Source: Terrisporobacter othiniensis (GTDB lineage Bacteria; Bacillota; Clostridia; Peptostreptococcales; Peptostreptococcaceae). Taken from it: 61,496 nucleotides of DNA. Location: contig NZ_JWHR01000031.1 of the NCBI RefSeq assembly GCF_000808015.1, positions 1 to 61,496 on the forward strand, in the 5' to 3' direction. Under the pieces are notes generated by a model, which worked only from the letters and a program-made list of their open reading frames with translations, did no database searches and was not told the DNA's origin. Below, one piece after another: positions 18,373 through 28,054 of this stretch. The position numbers and the translations under genes are program-made. Numbering within the stretch: the stretch's first letter is position 1; each line of letters opens with the position of its first letter.

Positions 18373-19071
18373 ATGGATGATATATTTGGATATAAAATTT
18401 CAGATTCAATATATTCTCAGATGAAAATTATAGAAACTCCTAGATTTATATTTAGACCTTTTAATATTTCTGATGCAGAGGATGTATATGAATATCTTTC
18501 TCAGGAAATTGTAGTTAAATATTTACCTTTCAATGCTCATAAAGATATAAATAGTAGTAAAAAGTTTATACAGTCATATTTTATCAATAATTATAAAAAG
18601 GGAAAAATAGGAAATTATGCTGTTTATTATAAAAAAGATAATAGAGTAATAGGAAATGTGGGATTTAATAATGTTAATCCTAAATCAAAAGAGGGTGAGC
18701 TAGGTATTTGTATAAATCCTAAATATTGGGGAAATGATTTTTCTACGGAGTTGGCTTTGGTTGCCATAATATCAAGTTTTGAGTTTTCTAAAGTGGATAA
18801 ATTGGTTGGGCTTATATATGAAGAAAATAAATATAGCACTAGTTGTGTTGAAAAGTTAAATTTTACATTGATAAAGACTTATAAGCCAAATAAGGTTCTT
18901 CCAGTGTGCCACAGATATGAACTAAATAGGGATGAATATTCGAATATGAAAAAAACTTTTTTACCTAATTTTATAAATAATTTATATAAAAGTAAAAGTG
19001 AAGAAAGTGAAAAAATTAAAAAAAACAGTAAGAAAAATAAAAGTAAAAAGAGAAGGAAAAATAAATTATAA
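18373..19071 (+). CDS. GNAT-family N-acetyltransferase (RimJ/RimL type)
   Basis: A 232-residue acetyltransferase. The fold starts with ETPRFIFRPFNISDAEDVYEYL (about 20-41), typical of the RimJ/RimL subgroup, and continues with KDNRVIGNVGFNNV and the region GELGICINPKYWGNDFSTELA; the acetyl-CoA loop is less canonical than the usual R/Q-x-x-G-x-G/A, reading WGNDFST. The last 35 residues are a Lys/Ser-rich tail not part of the domain, possibly binding nucleic acid or ribosomes. GGGGGGAG precedes the ATG. Substrate unknown. Confidence 0.82.
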   Translation: MDDIFGYKISDSIYSQMKIIETPRFIFRPFNISDAEDVYEYLSQEIVVKYLPFNAHKDINSSKKFIQSYFINNYKKGKIGNYAVYYKKDNRVIGNVGFNNVNPKSKEGELGICINPKYWGNDFSTELALVAIISSFEFSKVDKLVGLIYEENKYSTSCVEKLNFTLIKTYKPNKVLPVCHRYELNRDEYSNMKKTFLPNFINNLYKSKSEESEKIKKNSKKNKSKKRRKNKL

Positions 19072-19170
19072 TATGAAGTTTGATAATTAATTATTTAATC
19101 TTGACGAGGTGCATATCATTTATTATCCTAGTCTCTAGGGAGTAGAAAATAAATTAAGTGAGGGATAAAA

Positions 19171-20055
19171 ATGGGCAAGATAATGGATAAAAGTAAAGTT
19201 ACAGATTTAGGCTATATAATAATAGGATGTTTATTAAATGCCTACGCCTTAGCAGGCATACTTGAACCTGCAGGCCTTGCAACCAGTGGATATCAAGGGA
19301 TAGCTATAGTTTTAGAGAAACTTATTAATGTAAGGTATACATATATATATTATTTATTTTCAATTATAACTTTAATTTTAGCTTATAAATTTTTAGGAAA
19401 GAAAGATGTAGTAAGAATAATAGTAGTTACTTTAATTTATCCTAATTTAATATTAGTATTTGACAAAATTAATTTGATTTTTCCTAGTAATAATGTAATG
19501 TTGGCTACAATATATTTTGGTGTTATATCTGGAGTAGGTTCTGGAATGTTGTATAGAAAAGGATATACTTTTGGAGGAACAGATACACTATCAAAAATTC
19601 TTCAAAAAACAGTTTTTAAATATGCAACTCTAGCAGAGCTGTTAATGGTTATAAATGGATTAACCATTGTTGCTTCTTACTTTGTATTAGGGGGAGAAGT
19701 GGTATTATACGCAATAATAAATCATGTTATATGTACAAAACTACTTGATTATGTAGCTTGTGAATGGGGAACCAAACTTTATAGATTGGAAGTAATAACA
19801 CCAAAATATGAAGGAATAAGAGACTATATATTAAGTTTAGGCAGAGGAGTTACCTTATATGAGGTAGTTGGAGGATACACAGGAGAAGTAAAAATTAAAA
19901 TATCATCTACCGTTTCACCTAAGCAATTAGTACAGATAAAGAGTAAAATTGCTGAGATTGACACAGAGGCATTTGTGGAAATTACTCATATAACATCGGT
20001 GTACTCTACTAGTGGATCTAGATTCCAAAATATTAGTGAATGTAAGATTAATTAA
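19171..20055 (+). CDS. YitT-family membrane protein
   Basis: A 294-residue protein of the YitT family: five or six membrane helices in the first 200 residues (YitT_membrane, with GIAIVLEKL and RKGYTFGGTDTLSKIL signatures) followed by a cytoplasmic DUF2179 domain (about 205-285; VITPKYEGIRDYIL to TSVYSTSGSRF). The family is widespread in Firmicutes and its function is undefined; transport has been suggested. A GAGGGA site precedes the ATG. Single gene with a terminator after it. Confidence 0.9.
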   Translation: MGKIMDKSKVTDLGYIIIGCLLNAYALAGILEPAGLATSGYQGIAIVLEKLINVRYTYIYYLFSIITLILAYKFLGKKDVVRIIVVTLIYPNLILVFDKINLIFPSNNVMLATIYFGVISGVGSGMLYRKGYTFGGTDTLSKILQKTVFKYATLAELLMVINGLTIVASYFVLGGEVVLYAIINHVICTKLLDYVACEWGTKLYRLEVITPKYEGIRDYILSLGRGVTLYEVVGGYTGEVKIKISSTVSPKQLVQIKSKIAEIDTEAFVEITHITSVYSTSGSRFQNISECKIN

Positions 20056-20077
20056 ATAATATATTTTTGAGATAAGA

Positions 20078-20127
20078 AGATACTTAAAAATGCTTAAAAA
20101 ATCATTTTTAAGTATCTTTATTTTTTT
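20078..20127 (+). terminator. Terminator after yitT-like gene
   Basis: AGATACTTAAAAATG (20078-20092) pairs with CATTTTTAAGTATCT (20103-20117), then TTATTTTTTT. Confidence 0.85.
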
Positions 20128-20420
20128 ATCTAACATATGATATTTGAAAATAGCTAATGTATGAATTAAAAAGTTGAGGATATGGAATATTACTAGAAAC
20201 CTATTTTAAAGATATTTTAGTGATTTTCAAAGTTAGATACCATATGATTTTTTATGTTTACAAAATATTGTTTAATAAAAAAATAATGGAATATTTAGAA
20301 TATAGTATACAACTATGGAAAAAAATGTTAGAAAGTATTATTATTATAGTAGAGCATTTGAATTTATATCATATTATATTACTTTTGTGATAAAAAACAT
20401 AGGTTAGAGGGGGAAAATAA
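20128..20420. other. Leader region of the formate dehydrogenase operon
   Basis: About 290 A+T-rich bases with no open frame. It must hold the operon promoter, but no unambiguous -35/-10 pair stands out. I looked for a molybdenum-cofactor riboswitch and saw no G+C-rich multi-stem structure. AGAGGGGG serves the first gene. Confidence 0.4.
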
Positions 20421-20933
20421 ATGTTAGAAGAGTCTTACTACAAAAAGACTGATGGAATTATTGAACACCATGGCAATAAACCTAGTTCATTAATTCCTAT
20501 AATGCAGGATATTCAAGATGAATATCGTTATTTACCAGGGGAATTGTTAATATACGTTGCAGACAAACTACAAATACCTTTGTCTAAGGCATACAGTGTA
20601 GCAACATTCTATGAAAACTTTTCTTTTGAAGAAAAAGGAAAATATGTTATAAAAATATGTGATGGAACAGCTTGTCACGTACGTAAATCAATACCAGTCA
20701 AAGATGCAATTACAAAAATCCTAGATTTAAATGAAGAAAAACACACTTCTGATGACAGATTATTTACTTTAGAAACAGTATCATGCTTAGGTGCTTGTGG
20801 TCTTGCACCAGTTATGACTATTAATGATAAAGTATATCCAAGTATGACCCCAGCAAAAGCAGAAGAAATAATTGAATTAATAAAAGAAGAAGAAAAACAA
20901 CAACAATTAGAACCAGAAGAAGATTTAATATAA
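20421..20933 (+). CDS. NuoE-like [2Fe-2S] subunit of formate dehydrogenase complex
   Basis: A 170-residue thioredoxin-like ferredoxin, homologous to NuoE and to HydC/HylA-type subunits of bifurcating enzymes. The four iron ligands are present: C80 and C85 (KICDGTACH), C122 and C126 (SCLGACG). N-terminal helices (SLIPIMQDIQDEYRYLP) match the family. It is first in a three-gene operon and would pass electrons to the flavin subunit encoded next (19-base gap). Its acidic C-terminal tail (EEEKQQQLEPEED) is unremarkable. Confidence 0.92.
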   Translation: MLEESYYKKTDGIIEHHGNKPSSLIPIMQDIQDEYRYLPGELLIYVADKLQIPLSKAYSVATFYENFSFEEKGKYVIKICDGTACHVRKSIPVKDAITKILDLNEEKHTSDDRLFTLETVSCLGACGLAPVMTINDKVYPSMTPAKAEEIIELIKEEEKQQQLEPEEDLI

Positions 20934-20952
20934 GAGTAAGGGGAGATTACAA

Positions 20953-22842
20953 ATGTCATTAGAATTTTTGAAAGATAGAATAAGTTCAAAAGAAGCATTG
21001 CAAGATCTTAGAAAAAGAGCAAAAGATAGAATTAACTCAATTCCTATACGAGTATTAATATGTGCTGGTACTGGATGTATAGCTGGTGGAGCACAAGATA
21101 TATATGATAACTTGAGTGAATTAGTTAAAAATGATGAAAATATAGAAATTAAATTTGAAGAAGAGGTACCTCATCCAGAAATTAAGAAAAGTGGTTGTCA
21201 TGGATTCTGCGAAATGGGACCTTTAATGAGAATAGAGCCTCTAGATATATTATATGTAAAAGTTAAGCCTGAAGATTGTGATGAAATTTATAACAAAACT
21301 ATATGCAACAAAGAGGTAATAGAAAGATTACTATATACACAAAACGGAAAAATTTATCAAAGTCAAGAATCTATTCCTTTTTATGAAAAACAAACTCGTT
21401 TAGTTCTTAAAAACTGTGGTCATATAGATGCAGAAAATATAGAAGAATACATAGCTGTGGGAGGATACGAAGCGTTAGAAAAAGTGCTATTCGAAATGGA
21501 TAAAGAAACAGCCATTGAAGAAATTAAAAAATCAAACTTAAGAGGACGTGGTGGAGCAGGATTCCCAACAGGCAAGAAATGGGAGCAAGTTGCAAGACAG
21601 CCTGAAAAAGTTAAATACGTAGTATGTAATGGTGATGAGGGTGATCCAGGTGCTTTCATGGATAGAAGTATTATGGAAGGTGACCCAAACAAGATGCTTG
21701 AAGGTATGATAATAGCAGCTTACTTAGTAGGTGCCGAAGATGCATATATTTATGTTCGTGCAGAATATCCTTTAGCAGTAAGACGTTTGGAAATAGCTAT
21801 AGCTCAAGCAGAAGAACTTGGAGTATTAGGTAAAAATATTTTAGGTACTGACTTTAATTTACGTATGCATATAAACAAAGGTGCAGGAGCATTTGTATGT
21901 GGTGAAGGTAGTGCACTTACTGCATCAATAGAAGGTAACCGTGGTATGCCAAGAGTAAAACCACCTCGTACAGTAGAAAAAGGTTTATTTGATAAACCAA
22001 CAGTATTAAATAATGTTGAGACTTATGCCAATATACCAATGATAATAGCTAATGGTGGTGAGTGGTTTACACAAATAGGAACTGAAGGTAGTCCTGGCAC
22101 AAAAGCGTTTGCCCTTACTGGAAGTGTAAAGAATACAGGATTAATAGAGGTACCAATGGGAACTACTCTTCGTGAAATTATATATGATATAGGCGGAGGA
22201 ATGAAGAATGATGTTCCATTTAAAGGTGTTCAAATAGGGGGACCATCTGGTGGATGTCTAGTTGAAAAACACTTAGATCAAAAGCTGGATTTCGATTCAG
22301 TTAAGAAATTTGATGCAATAGTTGGTTCTGGTGGTCTAGTAGTTATGGATGAAAATACTTGTATGGTTGAAGTTGCTCGTTTCTTTATGAGTTTCACTCA
22401 GAGAGAAAGTTGTGGTAAATGTACACCTTGTAGAGTTGGGACAAAACGTATGCTAGAAATATTAGAAAAAATTATAGCGGGAAAAGGAACATTAGAAGAT
22501 TTAGATAAGTTAGAAGAAGTTGCAAATACAGTTAAAAACATGTCCTTATGTGGATTAGGAAAAAGTGCTCCATTACCAGTTATAAGTACATTAAAAATAT
22601 TCCGTAAAGAGTATGAAGAACATATTGTAGATAAAAAATGTAAGTCTCATACTTGTGAAGCATTAAAATTATTTAAGATTGATTCAAGTAAATGTGTTGG
22701 TTGTACAAAATGTGCTAGAAATTGTCCAGTAGATGCCATAAAAGGGGCTAAAAAAGAAGCTCATGTTATTGATTTAGAAAAATGTATAAAATGTGGTACT
22801 TGCGTAGATGGATGTAAATTTGATGCAATATATGTAGATTAG
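20953..22842 (+). CDS. NuoF-like flavin/NAD(P)H subunit with extra FeS domains
   Basis: A 629-residue diaphorase subunit of the HydB/HylB/NuoF class. Order of domains: N-terminal thioredoxin-like [2Fe-2S] domain (to about 120, cysteines in CAGTGC and CHGFC), FMN/NADH-binding core with RGRGGAGFPTGKKW near 195 and NGDEGDPGAFMDR, a SLBB region, the [4Fe-4S] site ESCGKCTPCRVGT near 485, and two ferredoxin-type clusters at the C terminus (CVGCTKCARNCP and CIKCGTCVDGC). This is the architecture of electron-bifurcating hydrogenases and formate dehydrogenases that couple NAD(P) and ferredoxin. Bifurcation itself is an inference. Confidence 0.93.
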   Translation: MSLEFLKDRISSKEALQDLRKRAKDRINSIPIRVLICAGTGCIAGGAQDIYDNLSELVKNDENIEIKFEEEVPHPEIKKSGCHGFCEMGPLMRIEPLDILYVKVKPEDCDEIYNKTICNKEVIERLLYTQNGKIYQSQESIPFYEKQTRLVLKNCGHIDAENIEEYIAVGGYEALEKVLFEMDKETAIEEIKKSNLRGRGGAGFPTGKKWEQVARQPEKVKYVVCNGDEGDPGAFMDRSIMEGDPNKMLEGMIIAAYLVGAEDAYIYVRAEYPLAVRRLEIAIAQAEELGVLGKNILGTDFNLRMHINKGAGAFVCGEGSALTASIEGNRGMPRVKPPRTVEKGLFDKPTVLNNVETYANIPMIIANGGEWFTQIGTEGSPGTKAFALTGSVKNTGLIEVPMGTTLREIIYDIGGGMKNDVPFKGVQIGGPSGGCLVEKHLDQKLDFDSVKKFDAIVGSGGLVVMDENTCMVEVARFFMSFTQRESCGKCTPCRVGTKRMLEILEKIIAGKGTLEDLDKLEEVANTVKNMSLCGLGKSAPLPVISTLKIFRKEYEEHIVDKKCKSHTCEALKLFKIDSSKCVGCTKCARNCPVDAIKGAKKEAHVIDLEKCIKCGTCVDGCKFDAIYVD

Positions 22843-22857
22843 GAGGGGAGCATAATT

Positions 22858-25575
22858 ATGGTACGTTTAACGATAGATAATAAAGTAGTAGAAGTTGCAA
22901 AAGGAACTACAATATTAAATGCAGCTGAGCAAGCGGGTATAGAAATTCCTACTTTATGTTATATAAAAGATTTATTACCAGATGGTTCTTGTAGAATGTG
23001 TATGGTAGAGATGGAAAGTAACGGTAGAACAAAGATGGATACAGCATGTACTGCACAAGTTTCAGAAAATTTAGTAGTATCTACTAAAAGTGAAAAGGTA
23101 ATAAAAGCTAGAAGAAATGTTTTAGATATGCTTTTATCTAATCATAAAACAGATTGTTTTTCATGTGCATCAAATGGAGATTGTAAATTACAAGACTTAT
23201 GTTATGAATATGGTGTAGAAAAAACTACTTTTGAAGGTGAAAGTGTTGATTTACCAATAGATGACACAAATCCATTTTTTACATATAACCCAAATCTTTG
23301 TGTTTTATGTCATAGATGTGTAAATACTTGCCATAAAATAGTTGGTCGTGGTGCTATAGATACTATGCAAAGAGGATTCACTTCAGTAATAGGAACTCCA
23401 TTTGATGAAGATTGGAGAAAAACAAATTGTGAATCATGTGGTAACTGTGTTGAAGCATGTCCAACAGGTGCGTTAACTATGAAAAGAAGAAAAAATTATC
23501 GCCCTTACCAAATAGATAAAGAAGTTTTAACAACTTGTCCTCACTGTGGAACAGGATGCCAATACAAGCTACTAGTTAAAGATAATAAAATAGTTGATGT
23601 AAAAGCAGCTGATGGAAGATCAAATAAAGGTTTATTATGTGTTAAAGGACGTAGTGGAAGTTTTGACTTTGTTCATTCAGAAGATAGAATAAAATATCCT
23701 TTAATAAAAAATCATGAAACAGGAGAATTTGAAAGAGCTACTTGGGATGAAGCACTAGATTTAGTGGCAAGTAAATTTACAGAAATAAAGAAAGAATATG
23801 GACCGGAATCATTAGCAGGATTTGCATGTTCTCGTTCAACAAATGAAGATATTTATATGATGCAAAAAATGGTACGTTGTGTTTTTGGAACAAATAGCAT
23901 AGACAACTGCGCCCGTGTTTGACATTCCCCATCTGTCGCAGGTCTTGCGATAACAGTAGGCTCAGGAGCAATGACAAACACAATAGAAGATATAACTAAA
24001 GAACCAGATGTAATAATGTTAGTTGGTTCTAACCCAGAAGAAGCACATCCAGTTATAGGAATGCAAATAAGACAAGCAGTTCAAAGAGGATGTAAATTAA
24101 TAGTAGTTGACCCTCGTGACATAGATTTAGCTAAGAAAGCTGATATACATATAAAAATTAAGCCAGGTACAAACGTTGCTTTTGCAAACGGTATCATGAA
24201 CGTAATAATTGAAGAAGGACTTCAAGATATGGACTTTATCAATTCTCGTACAGAAGGTTATGATGAAATAAAAGAATTAGTTAAAGAATATACTCCTAAA
24301 AAAGTATCTGAAATATGTAACATTAGTGAAGAAGACTTAAGAGACGCAGCTATAATGTATGCAAAAGCTGATAAGGCACCTATCATATATTGCTTAGGAG
24401 TTACTGAACATACAAGTGGAACAGAAGGTGTTATGTCTATGTCTAATATGGCCATGTTAGTTGGTAAATTAGGTAGACCAGGTTGCGGAGTTAATCCACT
24501 TCGTGGGCAAAATAACGTTCAAGGTGCTTGTGATATGGGTGCTTTACCAGGAGATTTCCCAGGATATCAAAAAGTTACTGACCCAAAAGTATTAGCTAAA
24601 TTTGAGAAAGCATGGAATACTAAATTAAATCCAAATGTAGGTAGAATGGCTACAGAAGTATTCCCAGCTGCAATCAAAAAAGAAGTAAGAGGTCTTTACA
24701 TATTTGGAGAAGATCCAGTAGTAACTGATGCAGATACTACTCATATAATAAAAGCATTAGAAAGCTTAGATTTCTTTGTTATGAGTGAATTATTTATGAC
24801 TGAAACTGCTAAATATGCAGATGTTATATTACCTGGAGTTAGTTATGCAGAAAAAGAAGGTACATTCTCTAATACAGAAAGACGTGTACAAAGAGTTCGT
24901 AAAGCAGTTGAATTAGAAGGTGAAATGAGATTAGATACTGATATATTTACAGATTTAATGAATCGTATGGGATATGATCAACCTTATTTAACTTCAGCTG
25001 AGATAATGGATGAAATAGCATCACTTACTCCAAGTTTTGCAGGTATAAGTCATGATAGATTAGATAAAGAAGGAAGCTTACAATGGCCATGTACAGATAA
25101 AAATCATCCAGGAACACCTATATTACATGTGGACAAATTTGTTAGAGGGTTAGGATATTTCTATCCAGCTAAGTACACTCCATCTGTAGAATTACCAGAT
25201 GATGAATATCCAATAATATTAATGACTGGTCGTATATTATATCACTATACAACTAGAGCAATGACTGGTAGAACAGAAGGATTGAATGAAATAGCATCAT
25301 CTTCATTTATAGAAATGAATATAAAAGATGCAGTAAGTTTAGGAATAAAAGATGGAGAAAAAGTAAAAGTATCATCAAGACGTGGCCAAATAGAAACTAC
25401 AGCACGTGTTGGAACAAAAGTATCTCCAGGAGAAACTTGGATGCCATTCCACTTCCAAGATGGAAATGCTAACTGGCTGACTAATGCAGCTCTTGATAAG
25501 TTTGCAAAAGCACCAGAATATAAAGTTTGTGCAATAAAAATTGAAAAAGTAAAAGAAACTGAAGCAGTTTTATAG
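22858..25575 (+). CDS. fdhF: Selenocysteine formate dehydrogenase, catalytic subunit
   Basis: One 905-residue gene interrupted by an in-frame TGA at 23920-23922, which encodes Sec355 in the ARV-U-HSPSVAGL active-site motif. It oxidises formate or reduces CO2 at a molybdenum or tungsten bis-pterin cofactor. N-terminal NuoG-like part: [2Fe-2S] C34, C45, C48, C64; His96-C100-C103-C109 cluster; two 4Fe-4S ferredoxin sets C148-C158 and C191-C201. The molybdopterin domain begins with C227-C230-C234-C261. The reading frame is intact before and after the TGA and a SECIS hairpin follows at the correct distance. GGAGGGGAG precedes the ATG. It ends the three-gene operon. Selenocysteine machinery genes are not in the window. 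Confidence 0.97.
23920..23922 (+). promoter_or_regulatory. UGA recoded as selenocysteine
   Basis: The TGA lies exactly where formate dehydrogenases have Sec or Cys, and the frame continues for 551 codons with perfect family similarity. Confidence 0.96.
23933..23956 (+). promoter_or_regulatory. SECIS hairpin of fdhF
   Basis: CTGT-CGCA (23933-23940) pairs with TGCG-ATA-ACAG (23946-23956, ATA bulged), presenting the loop GGTCT (23941-23945). The loop sequence and its distance of 18 bases from TGA equal those of E. coli fdhF, the classic SelB-binding element. Confidence 0.9.
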
Positions 25576-25603
25576 AATTAGGATTATAAATAATAGATTT
25601 AGA

Positions 25604-25637
25604 AAAGCCGTGTCACAAATAAGTGATACGGTTTTTT
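25604..25637 (+). terminator. Terminator of the fdh operon
   Basis: GCCGTGTCAC pairs with GTGATACGGT, followed by TTTTTT. Confidence 0.88.
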
Positions 25638-25659
25638 ACTTTACCCCTAAATTTTATAA

Positions 25660-25682
25660 AAATTATTGAAAAACAATAATTT
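25660..25682 (+). promoter_or_regulatory. Predicted operator 1 of the XRE cassette
   Basis: Inverted repeat: AAATTATTG (25660-25668), five A's, CAATAATTT (25674-25682). It overlaps the -35 box. Confidence 0.6.
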
Positions 25683-25694
25683 CGCTGATACTAT
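25666..25694 (+). promoter_or_regulatory. Promoter of the membrane protein/XRE/lipoprotein cassette
   Basis: TTGAAA (25666-25671), 17-base spacer, TACTAT (25689-25694). The -35 lies in operator 1 and the expected start site lies at the edge of operator 2. Confidence 0.6.
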
Positions 25695-25702
25695 TATATT
25701 AA

Positions 25703-25723
25703 AATTATTGTTTCACAATAATT
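25703..25723 (+). promoter_or_regulatory. Predicted operator 2 of the XRE cassette
   Basis: AATTATTG (25703-25710), spacer TTTCA, CAATAATT (25716-25723). Its centre is 42 bases, or four helical turns, from that of operator 1. Confidence 0.6.
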
Positions 25724-25741
25724 ACCAATATGGAGGGGCTT

Positions 25742-26701
25742 ATGAATATATTAAAAATAAAAAGAACACTAATAATATCAGCTATATCATCACTGATACT
25801 TAGCATAATCATGTTATTTGTTTTAAATGCAAAGAGTAGCTTGGAAATTATGTACTATCCATTTAACATAATTGGAGATAACCTAAGAAAACTATCACTT
25901 TCATCAAGTGTAGGGAATTTAGTAGCGATATTAATCTACATAATGATTTCTGCCATACCAGGGAGCATTTGTTTTTACAAATACAAAAAGGGCAAGAATA
26001 CAAATGTGGATTCTATATTAATAGGATTAAGCGTTTATTTATTATACGCAATCTATCAATTTATAAATCCAATGGAGCTGTACTCCTTATTACCAGAGGA
26101 ATTCTATGGAACTTCAGAATTTATAACTATGGGGAAATTATCAATATCCATGATGTTTTACATCATAATAATCAGTTATTTTGTCCTACTTTCTTTGACT
26201 TCTCTATCATGCGAAGAAGAAAACAACAAGAAGAAATCTTTAAAAAGTCTTCAAATAATTTTAACTTTATTTTTAGTTTCAGACATTATAATGATTTTTT
26301 ATTTTGGAACTTTTAATGTTTTAAGTGAAATGAACAAACCTCAATTTGTATTTTACATTATAAAATATACCTTAACTGTGGCACCACTAATAATGTCCAT
26401 GACAGTTATTTTTACAGGAATAAAGCTTATCAATGACTTTAGGGAGAATCAATATGGAGAAAATGTAATAGAAAACATAAGAAAAATATATGAATATGGT
26501 AAAACAACTGTCTATTTATCAGTTATATCATCTTTGCTTATAAATGGTTTACAGCTAATTTTAACTTCAAGTATAAGTGAAATCAACATGTTTTTAAGTA
26601 TACCTTTTGTACCTTTGATAGTTGCTTTTGTGGGGATAATTTTGTGCAAATACTTTCAGGAAAACAAAGACTTGTACGAAGATAACAATACAATTATTTA
26701 A
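25742..26701 (+). CDS. Polytopic membrane protein of an XRE cassette
   Basis: A 319-residue membrane protein with about eight hydrophobic helices; start at ATG 25742 after GGAGGGG (the in-frame ATG at 25730 overlaps the ribosome site). No catalytic motif is visible. Its neighbour is a small HTH protein of the YozG type, which in Bacillus-like genomes commonly accompanies DUF2975 membrane proteins; this protein may play the equivalent role although it is longer. The gene starts a three-gene set (membrane protein, XRE regulator, lipoprotein). The function is unknown. Confidence 0.75.
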   Translation: MNILKIKRTLIISAISSLILSIIMLFVLNAKSSLEIMYYPFNIIGDNLRKLSLSSSVGNLVAILIYIMISAIPGSICFYKYKKGKNTNVDSILIGLSVYLLYAIYQFINPMELYSLLPEEFYGTSEFITMGKLSISMMFYIIIISYFVLLSLTSLSCEEENNKKKSLKSLQIILTLFLVSDIIMIFYFGTFNVLSEMNKPQFVFYIIKYTLTVAPLIMSMTVIFTGIKLINDFRENQYGENVIENIRKIYEYGKTTVYLSVISSLLINGLQLILTSSISEINMFLSIPFVPLIVAFVGIILCKYFQENKDLYEDNNTII

Positions 26702-26716
26702 AAATAGGAGGATGAA

Positions 26717-26950
26717 ATGGGCATAGAAGTTCATTTAGAAGAAATACTTAAAAAGAAGCAAATCACATCTAAGGAGCTTGCAAAAATAATAGGTATCACA
26801 GAAGCTAACCTTTCCATACTGAGAAGTGGAAAGGCAAAGGGTGTAAGATTTGAAACTATAAACAAGATTTGTTTTTATTTGGAATGTGATGTGGGAGATA
26901 TATTAAAATTTGATGGAAAATTGGGGGAAGATGATGAGGAAAATAAATAA
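26717..26950 (+). CDS. Small Cro/C1-type (YozG-like) regulator
   Basis: A 77-residue XRE-family DNA-binding protein. Residues 5-65 are one helix-turn-helix domain: SKELAKIIGITEANLSILRSGKAKGVRFETINKIC, where ANLSILRSGKAKGVRF matches the YozG/YoaS-associated type. AGGAGG precedes ATG, 15 bases after the membrane protein gene. The two inverted repeats at the cassette promoter are the obvious candidate operators, so it likely autoregulates. Its last codons overlap the lipoprotein start. Confidence 0.88.
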   Translation: MGIEVHLEEILKKKQITSKELAKIIGITEANLSILRSGKAKGVRFETINKICFYLECDVGDILKFDGKLGEDDEENK

Positions 26951-27905
26951 GAAAATATTGAGTTTAATTATAATAATAAGTGGAGCATTTAGTTTATCTG
27001 CATGCCAATTAGCAAAAGAAGATAGTCAGTATAAAGAAATGGAAAATTTACGTGGAGCTTTTATTACTTATAAATTAGATGGTAAAGAAGATGATTCCAA
27101 TGGTGAAGAGTATAATTATGATGATGAAAATAAAAAATATTATGGTACTTTTGATGAGAATATATTTAAAAAAGATATTAGAAAATATAACTTTGGAGAT
27201 CTAGAGGGATATGCAATTTTCTTACATGAAGAGGGAGAAGGAGATGATAGAGTAAAGGGAGGTGCCTGTGATAGTGTATTTCAAAATATGAATCTTGCTC
27301 TTAATATTAATACAGAAGAGAGTGGTAAAGAAATTATTAGTACTTCTGAAGATACTGTGTCAGAACCGGATATGAACGTAACTTCTGAAGAAAGCAAAAT
27401 CTCTGCAACCATATATGTTACAAGTAAGTTTAAAGGTATAATTTCAGCTAATCCCATAATTAAAGAAGGAAAAAAATATTATACTATTTTAGATGGTAAT
27501 AATATTTATGCTGATGGTGAAAATGAAGGAGCTTACTCAGTATCAGCAAGTAGTGATAGCAAAACTGCCAATAATTCAAAGAGCAAAAGTGAAAAATTCA
27601 CTTATACAATAAGCATTGAGTCAGTAGATGAAGTAAAAAGTATAAGAATTAAAGAAATGAGTAGCAATGATACTCTTATAAATACTAAAGCGATTGTTCA
27701 CAAAGATAATGACTACAAATTTAAAATAAGTAAAAATACAGCTTATATAATAGTAGAAGAAACTTGTGTTGATAAGGATGGAAAAGAAATAGTTAAACGT
27801 AGGGTTTATGATAGAGATAAGATAGATAGTGATACTAACCACCTTTGTAACTATGCCAATGAGGATGGAATAGTAATTCCTAAGAATTTATATATTAAAA
27901 AATAA
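26931..27905 (+). CDS. Lipoprotein of unknown function
   Basis: A 324-residue exported lipoprotein: Lys-rich start, hydrophobic segment and lipobox LSAC, then an acidic region with a Ser/Lys-rich linker (KTANNSKSKSEK) and a C-terminal beta-type domain. The start (ATG ATG AGG; 26931 or 26934) overlaps the end of the regulator gene and follows GGGGGAAG, implying translational coupling. I do not recognise the family. With the membrane protein and regulator it forms one transcription unit, perhaps sensing or responding to an envelope condition. Confidence 0.75.
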   Translation: MMRKINKKILSLIIIISGAFSLSACQLAKEDSQYKEMENLRGAFITYKLDGKEDDSNGEEYNYDDENKKYYGTFDENIFKKDIRKYNFGDLEGYAIFLHEEGEGDDRVKGGACDSVFQNMNLALNINTEESGKEIISTSEDTVSEPDMNVTSEESKISATIYVTSKFKGIISANPIIKEGKKYYTILDGNNIYADGENEGAYSVSASSDSKTANNSKSKSEKFTYTISIESVDEVKSIRIKEMSSNDTLINTKAIVHKDNDYKFKISKNTAYIIVEETCVDKDGKEIVKRRVYDRDKIDSDTNHLCNYANEDGIVIPKNLYIKK

Positions 27906-28054
27906 GTTATATATTAAAATATAAGCCACTTTATACCTTCTGGCAATTGAAGTAATAATTATCATAGGGTATAACTATTTTAAATATGAAAAAAATTTAA
28001 AAATTTCTATAGAAAATTAGGAAAAAATCTGTAAAATAGTATTGAGGTGATAAT

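Noticed and set aside
20128..20420. Molybdenum-cofactor riboswitch before the fdh operon
   Set aside because: The leader is A+T-rich and lacks the multi-stem structure expected.
23920..23970. Frameshift or nonsense mutation splitting the formate dehydrogenase gene
   Set aside because: The frame is unchanged across the TGA, the codon sits at the Sec site and a SECIS hairpin follows.
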